64,000 bases of DNA from Paenibacillus pectinilyticus. Lineage in GTDB: Bacteria > Bacillota > Bacilli > Paenibacillales > NBRC-103111. A program made the translations under genes and the position numbers. Every line of letters starts with the position of its first letter. Position 1 is the first letter of the stretch. The stretch spans positions 1,105,276 to 1,169,275 of the forward strand of contig NZ_LYPC01000014.1 in NCBI RefSeq assembly GCF_001700435.1. Reading direction: 5' to 3'. Under the pieces are notes generated by a model that searched no databases, was not told the origin of the DNA, and was given only the letters and a program-made list of their open reading frames with translations. This document shows positions 35,346 to 46,795 of this stretch, in pieces.

Positions 35346-35971
35346 TCATCTTATGGACCGTTTGTGCGTTTATCTCGGGTGCGTTAATGTTCAGCTACTG
35401 GCTTGGCCGGTTGGCGCGGCACAATCTCAAAAACGTCGGTGACGGCAATCCAGGTGCCCTCAATTTATGGAAAGCAGCGGGGTATCGGCTCGGGATTGTG
35501 GGAGTTTTACTCGATTTCATCAAAGGATATCTCATTCTCCGCTTGGCTGTGGACGCTGGGGGCATGTCCGGTTATGCTCTGATCCCGATTGCGCTGGCGC
35601 CGATTTTGGGGCATGCGTTTTCTCCCTTTTTGCGTGGAAAAGGGGGCAAAGCCATCGCCGTCACCTTCGGCGTCTGGAGTGGACTGACCCAGTTCAGGGT
35701 GTCACTTGCACTGGCAGTTATTTTGGCTATCATGCTGGGCATCATGAAAATCGTAAACAAATGGAAGCCGATCTCATCGGAGGTCGATGGCCAACAAGTT
35801 GTGCTAGGTATGCTGCTTTTAGGTATTTACCTGTACGTGAGGGACGCAGCCGCGGTGGAGCTGTGGGTCTGGATTGGGAACTCGCTGCTCCTGATGCTGA
35901 CACATCGGAAAGAGCTGGCGGCGCTCCTGCAAAGGAAAAGTGAAATCAAAGAAGGATCCCGGCATTTATGA
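35342..35971 (+). CDS. PlsY-like glycerol-3-phosphate acyltransferase family protein
   Basis: 209 residues from the ATG at 35342, which overlaps the preceding stop; the open frame runs much further upstream inside the glycosyltransferase gene, but those bases are coding in another frame. PlsY motifs are present: SYWLGRL and GNPGALNLWKAAG (GS/T-N-x-GA-type substrate loop), GHAFSPFLRGKGGKA (phosphate-binding, with K-G-G-K) and several membrane segments. Cytoplasmic-membrane acyl-phosphate-dependent acyltransferase. The NPGALN loop deviates from the GNxGATN of housekeeping PlsY. Together with the coupled glycosyltransferase this suggests a specialised acylation rather than phospholipid synthesis. 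Confidence 0.78.
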   Translation: MIILWTVCAFISGALMFSYWLGRLARHNLKNVGDGNPGALNLWKAAGYRLGIVGVLLDFIKGYLILRLAVDAGGMSGYALIPIALAPILGHAFSPFLRGKGGKAIAVTFGVWSGLTQFRVSLALAVILAIMLGIMKIVNKWKPISSEVDGQQVVLGMLLLGIYLYVRDAAAVELWVWIGNSLLLMLTHRKELAALLQRKSEIKEGSRHL

Positions 35972-36018
35972 AGAATAGACTAGTTGGAGTGACGATTGGT
36001 GAAGATGATTGGGAGGTG

Positions 36019-36710
36019 GCCGGGTTTTCTGGCTAGCTTCAAGCATATAGGTACTGATGTGCAAGAGATAGACTGGTTTTCCGCGTAACTTTCTCCATAT
36101 TGCTACTGATGCGTAAGAGATACTCTGGTTTTCCGACTAACTTTCTGAATATTGCTGCTGTAGCGCGCGAGATAGACTGGTTTTCCGAGTAACTTTCTGC
36201 AAATAGCGACTGATGCACGCGAGAAAGACTGGTTTTCCGAGTAACTTCATGCATATAGCTACTGATGCACGCGAGATAGACTGGTTTTCTGAGTAACTTC
36301 ATGCATTTAGCTACTGATGCACGCGAGATAGACTGGTTTTCCGAGTAACTTCATGCATATAGCTACTGATGCACGCGAGATAGACTGGTTTTCCGAGTAA
36401 CTTTCTGCATATTGCTACTGATGCACGCGAGATAGACTGGTTTTCCGAGTAACTTTCTGCATACAGCTACTGATGCACGCGAGATAGACTGGTTTTCCGA
36501 GTAACTTTCTGCATACAGCTAATGTAGCACGTGAGATAGACTGGTTTTCTGAGTAACTTTCTGAATATTGCTACTGATGCACGCGAGATAGACTGGTTTT
36601 CCGAGTAACTTTCTGCATATAGCTACTGTAGCACGTGAGATAGACTGGTTTCCCAGTAACTTTAAGCATACAGGTACTGATGCGCAAGTTATATTCTGTT
36701 TTTTCAACTT
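36019..36710 (-). repeat. Array A: thirteen 52-bp tandem hairpin repeats
   Basis: Units begin (GACTGGTTTTCCGAGTAACT on the plus strand) at 36071 and then every exactly 52 bases to 36643, with a degenerate unit at 36019: 13 in all. The core ACTGGTTTTCCGAGT is a short inverted repeat; the rest (TTTCTGCATATAGCTACTGATGCACGCGAGATA) is also conserved, so there are no unique spacers. Edge units are most diverged. Read on the minus strand, the unit (CTCGGAAAACCAGTCTATCTCGCG) aligns with array B, so it is the same family in the opposite orientation. 52 is not a multiple of three; the array does not code for protein. Confidence 0.9.
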
Positions 36711-36791
36711 AAAAACAAATGAAGTTTATTTTGCCAAGTGACTAGGAATTTGTTATTGTTAATTTATGTTAAATATGAATACGTGAAGCAC
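36711..36791 (+). promoter_or_regulatory. AT-rich promoter region of the array-flanked gene
   Basis: AT-rich DNA with TTGTTA near 36750 and AT-rich -10-like hexamers near 36765-36775, just before the leader hairpin. Exact promoter elements cannot be fixed. Confidence 0.3.
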
Positions 36792-36836
36792 ACGTCGTTA
36801 GCTCCTTGTTGGAGTTGGCGGCGTTTTTATTTTTTT
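36792..36836 (+). terminator. Terminator-like hairpin in the leader of the array-flanked gene
   Basis: A 14-bp stem, ACGTCGTTAGCTCC / GGAGTTGGCGGCGT (G-T pairs included), with loop TTGTT, followed by TTTTTATTTTTTT. This is a full intrinsic terminator ending one base before the AAGGGGGAG ribosome site at 36837-36845. Either it ends a short leader RNA (attenuation) or it closes an upstream non-coding transcript. Confidence 0.7.
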
Positions 36837-36851
36837 AAGGGGGAGATTGGC

Positions 36852-37517
36852 ATGTTTGAGCAGGAATATGAAAGCTTCTGGAAAGCGCAAGTTCGGAATG
36901 CAAGTGGTCAGCGACTGGAAATGCTGCAGAGGGATCTGACAGGAACGAAGAAACTATTGGAGGCGGTGTTGCTGCCTGTTTTGGGGTCGTTAGACGACTT
37001 GATACTTGAATATGAAATGTTGAGTGTGTCAGGGATGAAAATTTATGCTGTTGTATGTCTTCCGAGGCTGCGCACCGTGTTCGAAGAGGACAGTTTCGTC
37101 ACCCATGCGGAGAAAATTACGAGAGATCGTTTCTCGTTCGAGAGGGTGCGTGCTCGTTCAGTTGCGATACTTGGGTACACGTACTTTCCCTATAGCAGAG
37201 ATGAATTAGAGAAGAAAGCCAGTTTCTGTCAAAGAAACCTTTTTGAGTTGATTGGCCGCGTAGGGAATGTGGAAGGAACGGGGATGAATCAATTGCCCGT
37301 ATATGAGAGGGAGGTTTTGAGGTTTGCGGTATATAACAGAAAACCTTTTCAATTGAAAGATGTGTGCGAGTGGCTTCAACTTCGGAAAGAGGCGTGCAGA
37401 CAAGTAGTGCGAGAATTGGAATTCAAAGGTTTGGTTAATGCGGTCGGAGGCAGTGCAACAAGGTGTCATAAATTTATGATTTCTGAAAAAGCAGTAGCGC
37501 TTTTGCATCGTAGTTAA
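36852..37517 (+). CDS. Unknown protein: possible nuclease-like domain plus winged helix, flanked by repeat arrays
   Basis: 221 residues from the ATG at 36852 (AAGGGGGAG ribosome site); the frame extends 114 bases upstream through the leader hairpin but without a start signal. Residues 1-140 (LTGTKKLLEAVLLPVLGS; EYEMLSVSGMKIYA; VFEEDSFVTHAEKITRDRFSFERVR; AILGYTYFPYSRDEL) recall, from memory, a Paenibacillus family with a DUF559/Vsr-like PD-(D/E)xK endonuclease fold, but the acidic catalytic positions look altered (IYAVVC where FxDF would stand, FEEDSF for EIDGYG), so activity is doubtful. Residues about 150-221 look like a winged helix-turn-helix (FQLKDVCEWLQLRKEACRQVVRELEFKG). It is the only gene between two inverted repeat arrays. 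Function unknown. Confidence 0.6.
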   Translation: MFEQEYESFWKAQVRNASGQRLEMLQRDLTGTKKLLEAVLLPVLGSLDDLILEYEMLSVSGMKIYAVVCLPRLRTVFEEDSFVTHAEKITRDRFSFERVRARSVAILGYTYFPYSRDELEKKASFCQRNLFELIGRVGNVEGTGMNQLPVYEREVLRFAVYNRKPFQLKDVCEWLQLRKEACRQVVRELEFKGLVNAVGGSATRCHKFMISEKAVALLHRS

Positions 37518-37559
37518 ATTGTGTAAGCCATTAATTTGCAAGCTGTAAAATCAAAATGT

Positions 37560-38062
37560 CCACAAATAGCCGGAAAACCCGACTAACTCGCGAGCCGCAG
37601 AGCGGAAATTCCCACATATAGTCGGAAAACCCGACTAACTCGCGAGCCGCAGAGCTGAAATGCCCGCAGATAACCGGAAAACCCGACTAACTCGCAAGCC
37701 GCAGAACCGAAATACCGCAGATAGTCGGAAGATCCGACTAACTCGCGAGCTACGGAGCAGAAATGCCCGCAGATAGTCGGAATATCCGACTAACTCGCGA
37801 GCCGCAGAGCGGAAATTCCCACATATAGTCGGAAAATCCGACTAACTGGTGTTCCACAGAGCCGAAATGCCCGCAGATAGTCGGAAATCCGACTAACTTG
37901 CGAGCCACGGAGCCGAAATGCCTGCAGATAGTCGGAATATCCGACTAACTCGCGAGCTACGGAGCCGAAATGCCCGCAGATAGTCGGAATATCCGACTAA
38001 CTCGCGAGCCACGAAGCCGAAATGCCAGCACATAGTCTGAAATCCCGACTAACTCACTCAAA
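37560..38062 (+). repeat. Array B: ten 52-bp tandem hairpin repeats
   Basis: Ten units with the palindromic core TAGTCGGAAWATCCGACTA followed by ACTCGCGAGCCRCRGAGCCG and AATGCCCGCAGA. CCGACTAACT anchors at 37581, 37633, 37685, 37736, 37788, 37840, 37891, 37943, 37995 and 38047, so the step is 52 bases with two steps of 51. Compensatory changes in the core are visible (centres AAAACC, AATATC, GAATATCC) while the two arms stay complementary in most copies. Same family as array A but inverted relative to it. Confidence 0.9.
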
Positions 38063-38152
38063 GGTAAAGCGATTTATTCTGTCATCGTTTCGTACATACC
38101 CAATCCCCCAATGGGAAAAACTAGGCCATACACAGAAAGGGAGTGCCTGCCC

Positions 38153-38797
38153 ATGGAGGATCGGATTGCACGGAATGAAGAACGAGTGAATGCGGTAAGC
38201 CATGGTATTGGCGCATGTTTGAGCGTATATGGGCTTATTTTGCTATTGCAGCGCTCGGCGCTTTTTGGAGATGGCTTATATACATTGAGTAACATCATTT
38301 TTGGCACTTCGTTTTGCCTATTATATATGTCCTCGACGCTTCTGCATGGGGTGCGTTCTCCCAAATGGGGGAGACGCTTTGAACGAATGGATCATGCGGC
38401 GATTTTCATCGCGATGGCAGGATCTTACACGCCTTTCCTGCTAATTACATGGCACAGTCGCATGGCAACGGAATTGTTAATTGTTATTTGGGCGCTAGCC
38501 TTCGGCGGTGTGCGGTATGTGCATCTCATTATTCAGCGATTTATGCCGTGGGGGCTGCTTTTTTACTTAGGTATGGGAGGCTTCATGATGATTTTCTTCG
38601 TCCCGTTGTATGTTCGCCTTCCCCAAATGGCGTTTACATGGCTAGGGCTTGGGATGCTTAGTTATATCTTGGGTGTACCTTTTTTCCTCTGGCGAAAATT
38701 ACGCTACCATCACGCCATCTGGCATCTGTTCGTGCTTGCTGGCAGTGTCTGCCACTTCATCGCGGTGTACAGTTATGTGATGCCTGCCATTCTATAG
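38153..38797 (+). CDS. Hemolysin III / PAQR-family membrane protein
   Basis: 214 residues from the ATG at 38153 (GGGAGTG upstream). Seven hydrophobic segments. Family motifs: NAVSHGIGA, the SSTLLHG histidine, DHAAIFIAMAGSYTPF, and HHAIWHLFVLAGSVCHF near the C-terminus, supplying the conserved His, Ser and Asp of the zinc site. Bacterial homologues (YplQ/YqfA) influence membrane lipid state; haemolytic activity is not implied. Transcribed alone after array B; its stop overlaps by a few bases the end of the reverse-strand pseudogene. Confidence 0.88.
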   Translation: MEDRIARNEERVNAVSHGIGACLSVYGLILLLQRSALFGDGLYTLSNIIFGTSFCLLYMSSTLLHGVRSPKWGRRFERMDHAAIFIAMAGSYTPFLLITWHSRMATELLIVIWALAFGGVRYVHLIIQRFMPWGLLFYLGMGGFMMIFFVPLYVRLPQMAFTWLGLGMLSYILGVPFFLWRKLRYHHAIWHLFVLAGSVCHFIAVYSYVMPAIL

Positions 38798-39130
38798 TCT
38801 CAGGACGACGGTGCGTTTAAAGCTGGAATCTTGGTGGCCCAAGATTTCAGCTTTGGTCAACTTGCCTGCAGCTACTTCGCAAATTTCCTGCCAAATCAAC
38901 TCTCCCGCTTGCTCCAAAAGCAACAATCCTTCTGACAGTGGTATAACCAATGCTCCAGGAATCTGCTCCGCATTGGCGATCAAATCTTGAATCGGGCTGT
39001 ACCGCATTTGCTGATGCAATCAAGGGATTTCTCTTCTATGGCAGAGAGACTGCCGGCGATGTTGCCGATACTCGGTTTGCCGCCGCTCCTATCAGCGGCT
39101 ATGTCATGCGTGGGATTAATGGCTCGCATT
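38792..39130 (-). pseudogene. Remnant of a UxaA/GarD-type sugar-acid dehydratase gene
   Basis: On the minus strand, bases about 39130-39015 read IGNIAGSLSAIEEKSLDCISKCGTA, which matches in pattern the GN(I/K)xGGLTTIEEKSLGCI(A/Q)K block of altronate/galactarate dehydratases. About 15 bases on, in another frame, the reading continues to a stop at 38792 with GELIWQEICEVAAGKLTKAEILGHQD, which fits the extreme C-terminus of the same family. The stretch between is far shorter than in intact proteins and the N-terminal two thirds are absent, so this is a frameshifted, deleted fragment. It abuts the 3' end of the AraC gene at 39132. Confidence 0.55.
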
Positions 39131-39131
39131 C

Positions 39132-40025
39132 TTACTTTCCTGCTAGCTTTCTGCGTATTTCAGATGGGGGGAAGCCCTTATATTTTTTAAAAAGCTTCGT
39201 AAAATAATTCGCATTTCCGCAACCTATTCGCTCAGCGATTTCTGTAACGGTCCATTCCGTTTCACGAAGGAGACGATCGGATTCGTTGATCCTGAGCCAG
39301 TTCATATAATCGATGTAGGTCCGGCCTGTTAGTTTTTTGAAGGTTTTGCAAAAATGATAGGGATTTAGATTCACAACTCGCGCTGCTTGCTCCACAGAAA
39401 GAGGCTCGGAAAGCTGATCTTCCATTAACTGAATTAAGGGTTTGAAAGCCTCAGAGTGCCGCACAGGAAGCGGCTTCGCAACGAATTTCTCAGGTATAAA
39501 CTCCCGTGCAAATAGGGTGAAAAGCCGATGGAAATTATGTTTGATCATCAGCTCATGAGCAGGTTTGCCTGCTTCAAACTCAGCTGTTGATTCACGAACA
39601 ATCTGTCGATAGGGTGCAGCTATTTCATCAGTAGCTTTCAGCATTGCGGGTGGAAGTACGCGTCCATCAAGGAATGGCAGAATGTAACGTTCATAAACCG
39701 GATCCGGGTTCACCATCCGCAGTAATGAGGCGTTGAATACAATCGCGACATACGACATAGGCTCATCCGTTAAGTTATAGCCAACATGCAAGGCGCCAGA
39801 GGGGACGAAAAGCAGATCACCAGCCTCGACCTCGTAGGGTTTGCTATCAATATGAAACACGGCTCTCCCGTACTGCATATCGATAATTTCAAAATGCTCG
39901 TGCCAATGCAAATACAGAATATTATCATCCTTTGCATGCTGTGAAGGACAATTACGATAAAAACGAATCGGATAGTTGCTGTCCCAAAGGGGTGTTCGTT
40001 CTTTTAAATCCTGCGGGTAGGTCAT
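39132..40025 (-). CDS. AraC-family regulator with cupin sensor domain
   Basis: 297 residues from the ATG at 40025 (AGAGGCG upstream); in-frame ATGs further upstream lack a ribosome site. Cupin sensor domain: LHWHEHFEIIDMQYG, GDLLFVPSGALHVGYN (about 35-100). C-terminal helix-turn-helix pair: EQAARVVNLNPYHFCKTFKKLTG and TEIAERIGCGNANYFTKLFKKYKG. Divergent from the sugar-isomerase gene at 40158, with 132 bases between, so it probably controls that gene and perhaps the PhyH-HEAT gene. Confidence 0.87.
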   Translation of the reverse strand: MTYPQDLKERTPLWDSNYPIRFYRNCPSQHAKDDNILYLHWHEHFEIIDMQYGRAVFHIDSKPYEVEAGDLLFVPSGALHVGYNLTDEPMSYVAIVFNASLLRMVNPDPVYERYILPFLDGRVLPPAMLKATDEIAAPYRQIVRESTAEFEAGKPAHELMIKHNFHRLFTLFAREFIPEKFVAKPLPVRHSEAFKPLIQLMEDQLSEPLSVEQAARVVNLNPYHFCKTFKKLTGRTYIDYMNWLRINESDRLLRETEWTVTEIAERIGCGNANYFTKLFKKYKGFPPSEIRRKLAGK

Positions 40026-40108
40026 CGCTTCGCCTCTCATTTCTGGAAAATGCAAGATTACACATAAATAGCACAAGATTGGATAGGGTAATCGGGATAA
40101 AGCCTAGT

Positions 40109-40114
40109 TATAAT
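40109..40114 (+). promoter_or_regulatory. -10 element of the sugar-isomerase gene
   Basis: TATAAT 44 bases before the ATG at 40158, with no recognisable -35, as expected for an activator-dependent promoter next to a divergent AraC gene. Confidence 0.45.
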
Positions 40115-40157
40115 GACAATATATCTTAACTTTATCTCAAAATAGGAGTGATAAGCA

Positions 40158-41048
40158 ATGATGCATAATAAACTTCGCATTGGAACTTTAGTAGGTGGCG
40201 GCGATGCGGTCCGTGTGATTCCGCAAATCGCCAAGCATGGCTTCGAATCATACAGTTTAACCTTCTGGCAAACAACCGGTGAAATTGATTTGAAAGAGAC
40301 AGCTAAGCGTGTAGCAGAGATCGTTGCTGAGCATGATGCCGTCATTTCAACGATTGGGATCTTTGGCAATCCCTTGACGGGTGCAGGAGATAATCGCGAT
40401 ACGCTTGCGAGCTGGGAGCGATTAATCGATCATGCCCATTTATTTGGAACCGATATTGTAAACGGATTCACTGGTCGAATGACAGATCGTCCGATTGATG
40501 AATCGATTCCGAAATTCAAGGAAGTGTTTGGCGAGCTTGCGCGCAGGGCGGAGGATCGCGGGGTTCGAATTGCTTTTGAAAATTGTGATATGGGCGGCAC
40601 TTGGCAAAAAGGTGATTGGAATATCGCGCATAATCCGACAGCGTGGAACATGATGTTTGATGCCGTTCCTTCGGCTAATCTAGGACTGGAATGGGAGCCC
40701 TGCCATCAGATGGTCAGCCTAATCGATCCGATTCCGCAGCTCCGCAAATGGGTGAATAAAGTGTTTCACGTTCACGGCAAAGATGCGACGATCGCGTGGG
40801 ATATTGTGCGGGAATATGGGGTTCATGGGAGACAGGATTACGTCTGGCATCGCACACCAGGCTTCGGAGATACGAATTGGTCGGATGTGATCACGATTCT
40901 TCGTCAGAATGGATATCAAGGGACGATAGATATCGAAGGTTGGCATGATCCGGTGTATCGTGACGAGCTAGAGATGACCGGTCAAGTGCATGCACTGAAT
41001 TATTTGAAGCGTTGTCGTGGTGGCGATTTTGTTCCGAATCCGGTGTAA
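40158..41048 (+). CDS. TIM-barrel sugar-phosphate isomerase/epimerase family protein
   Basis: 296 residues, xylose-isomerase-like (AP-endonuclease-2) superfamily. Metal-ligand candidates typical of the fold: the Glu in AFENCDMGG (about 139), the Glu/Asp region LGLEWEPCH (about 178), His in FHVHGKDA (about 212), and Glu in TIDIEGWHDP (about 258). TAGGAGTG lies before the tandem ATG ATG; the first is used. Probably isomerises or epimerises a sugar or inositol-type compound. Divergent from an AraC regulator and 129 bases upstream of the PhyH-HEAT gene, so likely part of one carbohydrate pathway. Substrate unknown. Confidence 0.83.
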   Translation: MMHNKLRIGTLVGGGDAVRVIPQIAKHGFESYSLTFWQTTGEIDLKETAKRVAEIVAEHDAVISTIGIFGNPLTGAGDNRDTLASWERLIDHAHLFGTDIVNGFTGRMTDRPIDESIPKFKEVFGELARRAEDRGVRIAFENCDMGGTWQKGDWNIAHNPTAWNMMFDAVPSANLGLEWEPCHQMVSLIDPIPQLRKWVNKVFHVHGKDATIAWDIVREYGVHGRQDYVWHRTPGFGDTNWSDVITILRQNGYQGTIDIEGWHDPVYRDELEMTGQVHALNYLKRCRGGDFVPNPV

Positions 41049-41100
41049 TATAGGTGGATAATAATACCTTAATTTTGTGCTAGCACGGATTAAGATTGTT

Positions 41101-41129
41101 TATTTATTGTCTGAATCCGCGCTCCTATA
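41101..41129 (+). promoter_or_regulatory. Weak -35 / good -10 promoter of the PhyH-HEAT gene
   Basis: TTTATT, 17 bases, TATAAT, followed by AAAGG. A nearly identical arrangement (TTTATC, 17 bases, TATAATAAAGG) precedes the PhyH gene at 61326. The poor -35 elements suggest activation, for example by AraC regulators. Confidence 0.45.
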
Positions 41130-41177
41130 ATAAAGGCATGGTTCACTTATTCCTCACATGCCAAGGAGGCAGAGACA

Positions 41178-42701
41178 ATGCAGAGCAACACACCTTTATT
41201 ATTGACTGATGAGCAAATGAGAACGTTTATTATGAATGGCTGTCTTTTTCTTAAAACCGATTTCCCACGTGAATTTCACGAAAGTCTAGTCGAGCAGTTA
41301 AACACGGTGTACACGGAAGAAGGTAACCCCGGCAACAACTTGCTACCTCGCATTCGGGAGCTGCGCAAAGTATTTGATCATCCCGTTGTGACAGGCGCGT
41401 TAACGAGTGTGCTGGGGCCGAATTATATGATGCATGCGCATCGTCATGGTCATTTCAATGCTTCGAGCGTAGCAGGTGGTTGGCATAAAGATAGTTATTG
41501 GGGTTATAACAGGATACGGAACCACCACCCGCAATGGGCGATGATTATGTATTTCCCACAGGATACTCCTGTGGAATTAGGACCAACTGGCGTTCTGCCA
41601 GGAACGCAAAACTATGAATCTCGCACTTTTGAGGGGAATGAGCAAGAAGCTGAGGTTTTGGCGAGTGGGGAAGCGGGGACGTTTGCGCTGATTCATTATG
41701 ATATTTGGCATCGATCCACCCCTAACGTACTAGGGCAGCCTAGATATATGTTGAAGTTCGAATTCATGCGTACAGAAATGCCGCAAGCACCAAGCTGGAA
41801 TAACGTAGAGAGCGAATGGCGGAAGCCAGAAGGCTTGAAATTGCCGATCGCGGAACATGATTTGATGTGGGAAGAGTCATGGTATTGGCTCTCTGGTCGT
41901 GTGGGCAGTTTGGCAGATACGGTAGTTTCTGATCAAGATCGGATCCATGCGTTAGCGGCGGAATTGAGCGGCTTCGAGCCTCTTGCCATCAATGCGGCCT
42001 ATACGCTAGCGGCTAGCGGGCAAAGCGGCGTAGAGGCATTGGTCACGGCTTTGCGTGGGGGTAATGCGAATGTGTCACGAATCGCCGCGTATGGATTATC
42101 TGTTGCGGGTCGTGCAGCCGTTAAGGGATTAGTTGCGATTGCAGCGGATGCGAATGCGGCAGCGCTTATGAAAGCTGAAGCAAGTGCAGCGGTGGAAGCT
42201 GGGACGAGTGCGGATGAGAATACAGACGCTTTTGAAAATGCGAAGGCGAATGAACTGGCGAAAGCGAATGAGGAAATCATTGCGCATGCTGTGTTCGCAC
42301 TTGGTGAGCTGCGCGGGCTCGCGAGTGAGGCTGTACCTGCACTAGTAGGTCTCATGCAGCATTCGTCAGAGAAGATTCGTTGCGCAGTTGTGGATGCGCT
42401 AGGCCTGATGGAGGCAGAGCTCGACATGGTCGTAGCTGCCTTAGCTGGCGGCTTGCAGGATGAAAGCGCACAGGTTCGGTTTATGTCGAGCCTCGCACTA
42501 TCCCGATTGGGGGCAATTGCCGAGGCAGCGATTCCAGCTTTGGAAATCGCCATGGACGACGAGAACCGTTATGTTCGTGCGCATGCAGCGGAATGCTTGA
42601 ACTACATTGGAACCGAGCGAGCGAAGGATACACTCATCAAGTTCCTGCTGAACGCGCGTTGGTGCCCAACGACGTCGGCGAAGAATGCGTTTTATCCATA
42701 A
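41178..42701 (+). CDS. PhyH dioxygenase fused to HEAT-like repeats
   Basis: 507 residues. Residues 1-250: Fe(II)/2-oxoglutarate oxygenase with H103-x-D105 (WHKDSYWGY), H178 (WHRSTPN) and R189 (PRYMLKFEF). Residues about 250-500: four to six HEAT/PBS-lyase-type helical repeats (e.g. INAAYTLAASGQSGVEALVTAL, VAALAGGLQDESAQVRFMSSLALSRLG, AIPALEIAMDDENRYVRAHAAECLNYIG), interrupted by an Ala/Glu/Asn-rich insert (about 335-370). The HEAT part may hold a partner or the substrate. AAGGAGG precedes the ATG. I read no frameshift at the junction, so this is a real fusion. Substrate unknown. Confidence 0.85.
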   Translation: MQSNTPLLLTDEQMRTFIMNGCLFLKTDFPREFHESLVEQLNTVYTEEGNPGNNLLPRIRELRKVFDHPVVTGALTSVLGPNYMMHAHRHGHFNASSVAGGWHKDSYWGYNRIRNHHPQWAMIMYFPQDTPVELGPTGVLPGTQNYESRTFEGNEQEAEVLASGEAGTFALIHYDIWHRSTPNVLGQPRYMLKFEFMRTEMPQAPSWNNVESEWRKPEGLKLPIAEHDLMWEESWYWLSGRVGSLADTVVSDQDRIHALAAELSGFEPLAINAAYTLAASGQSGVEALVTALRGGNANVSRIAAYGLSVAGRAAVKGLVAIAADANAAALMKAEASAAVEAGTSADENTDAFENAKANELAKANEEIIAHAVFALGELRGLASEAVPALVGLMQHSSEKIRCAVVDALGLMEAELDMVVAALAGGLQDESAQVRFMSSLALSRLGAIAEAAIPALEIAMDDENRYVRAHAAECLNYIGTERAKDTLIKFLLNARWCPTTSAKNAFYP

Positions 42702-42721
42702 ATGTCTAGATAAATATAGTG

Positions 42722-42768
42722 AAAAAGCGATCTATCCTCAGAAAGACAAGGGGATAGATCGCTTTTTT
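42722..42768. terminator. Strong bidirectional terminator
   Basis: AAAAAGCGATCTATCC / GGATAGATCGCTTTTTT around a 14-base loop, between the convergent PhyH-HEAT and collagen-like genes; A- and T-runs on both sides. Confidence 0.9.
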
Positions 42769-42831
42769 GATGGTTGAGAACCTGTCGAATTGGCGGTCTC
42801 AGTCTAGCGCAGGATTAAATCTCACTAGAGA

Positions 42832-46647
<3,816 letters not shown>

Positions 46648-46648
46648 T

Positions 46649-46657
46649 TATACTATG
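46649..46657 (-). promoter_or_regulatory. Possible sporulation-sigma -10 (CATAGTATA) of the collagen-like gene
   Basis: Minus strand CATAGTATA, 31 bases before the ATG, identical to the element before the acidic protein gene (8149). Fits CATAnnnTA of sigma-E/K promoters; no clear -35. Confidence 0.35.
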
Positions 46658-46746
46658 TGGGTTGTTTTATATCTGCATGGACAGATGTTAAGAAATACAC
46701 AAGCTTTTACTAGTGTGTAATATTTTGTTTGATGATGGTCTACAAA

Positions 46747-46790
46747 TAAAAAAATCCCCTAGCCTTCCCAAAACGGAAGACTAGAGGGGC
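46747..46790 (-). terminator. Intrinsic terminator of the TetR-AraC operon
   Basis: Arms CCCCTAGcCTTCC and GGAAGaCTAGaGGGG; the minus strand continues with seven T residues. It lies just past the AraC stop at 46796. Confidence 0.85.
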
Positions 46791-46795
46791 ACAAC

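Noticed and set aside
36039..36707. Short reverse-strand proteins within array A
   Set aside because: The 52-bp period shifts the frame with each unit; no ribosome sites and no consistent protein repeat.
36019..38062. CRISPR array
   Set aside because: The whole 52-bp unit is conserved, with no unique spacers, and no cas genes are present.
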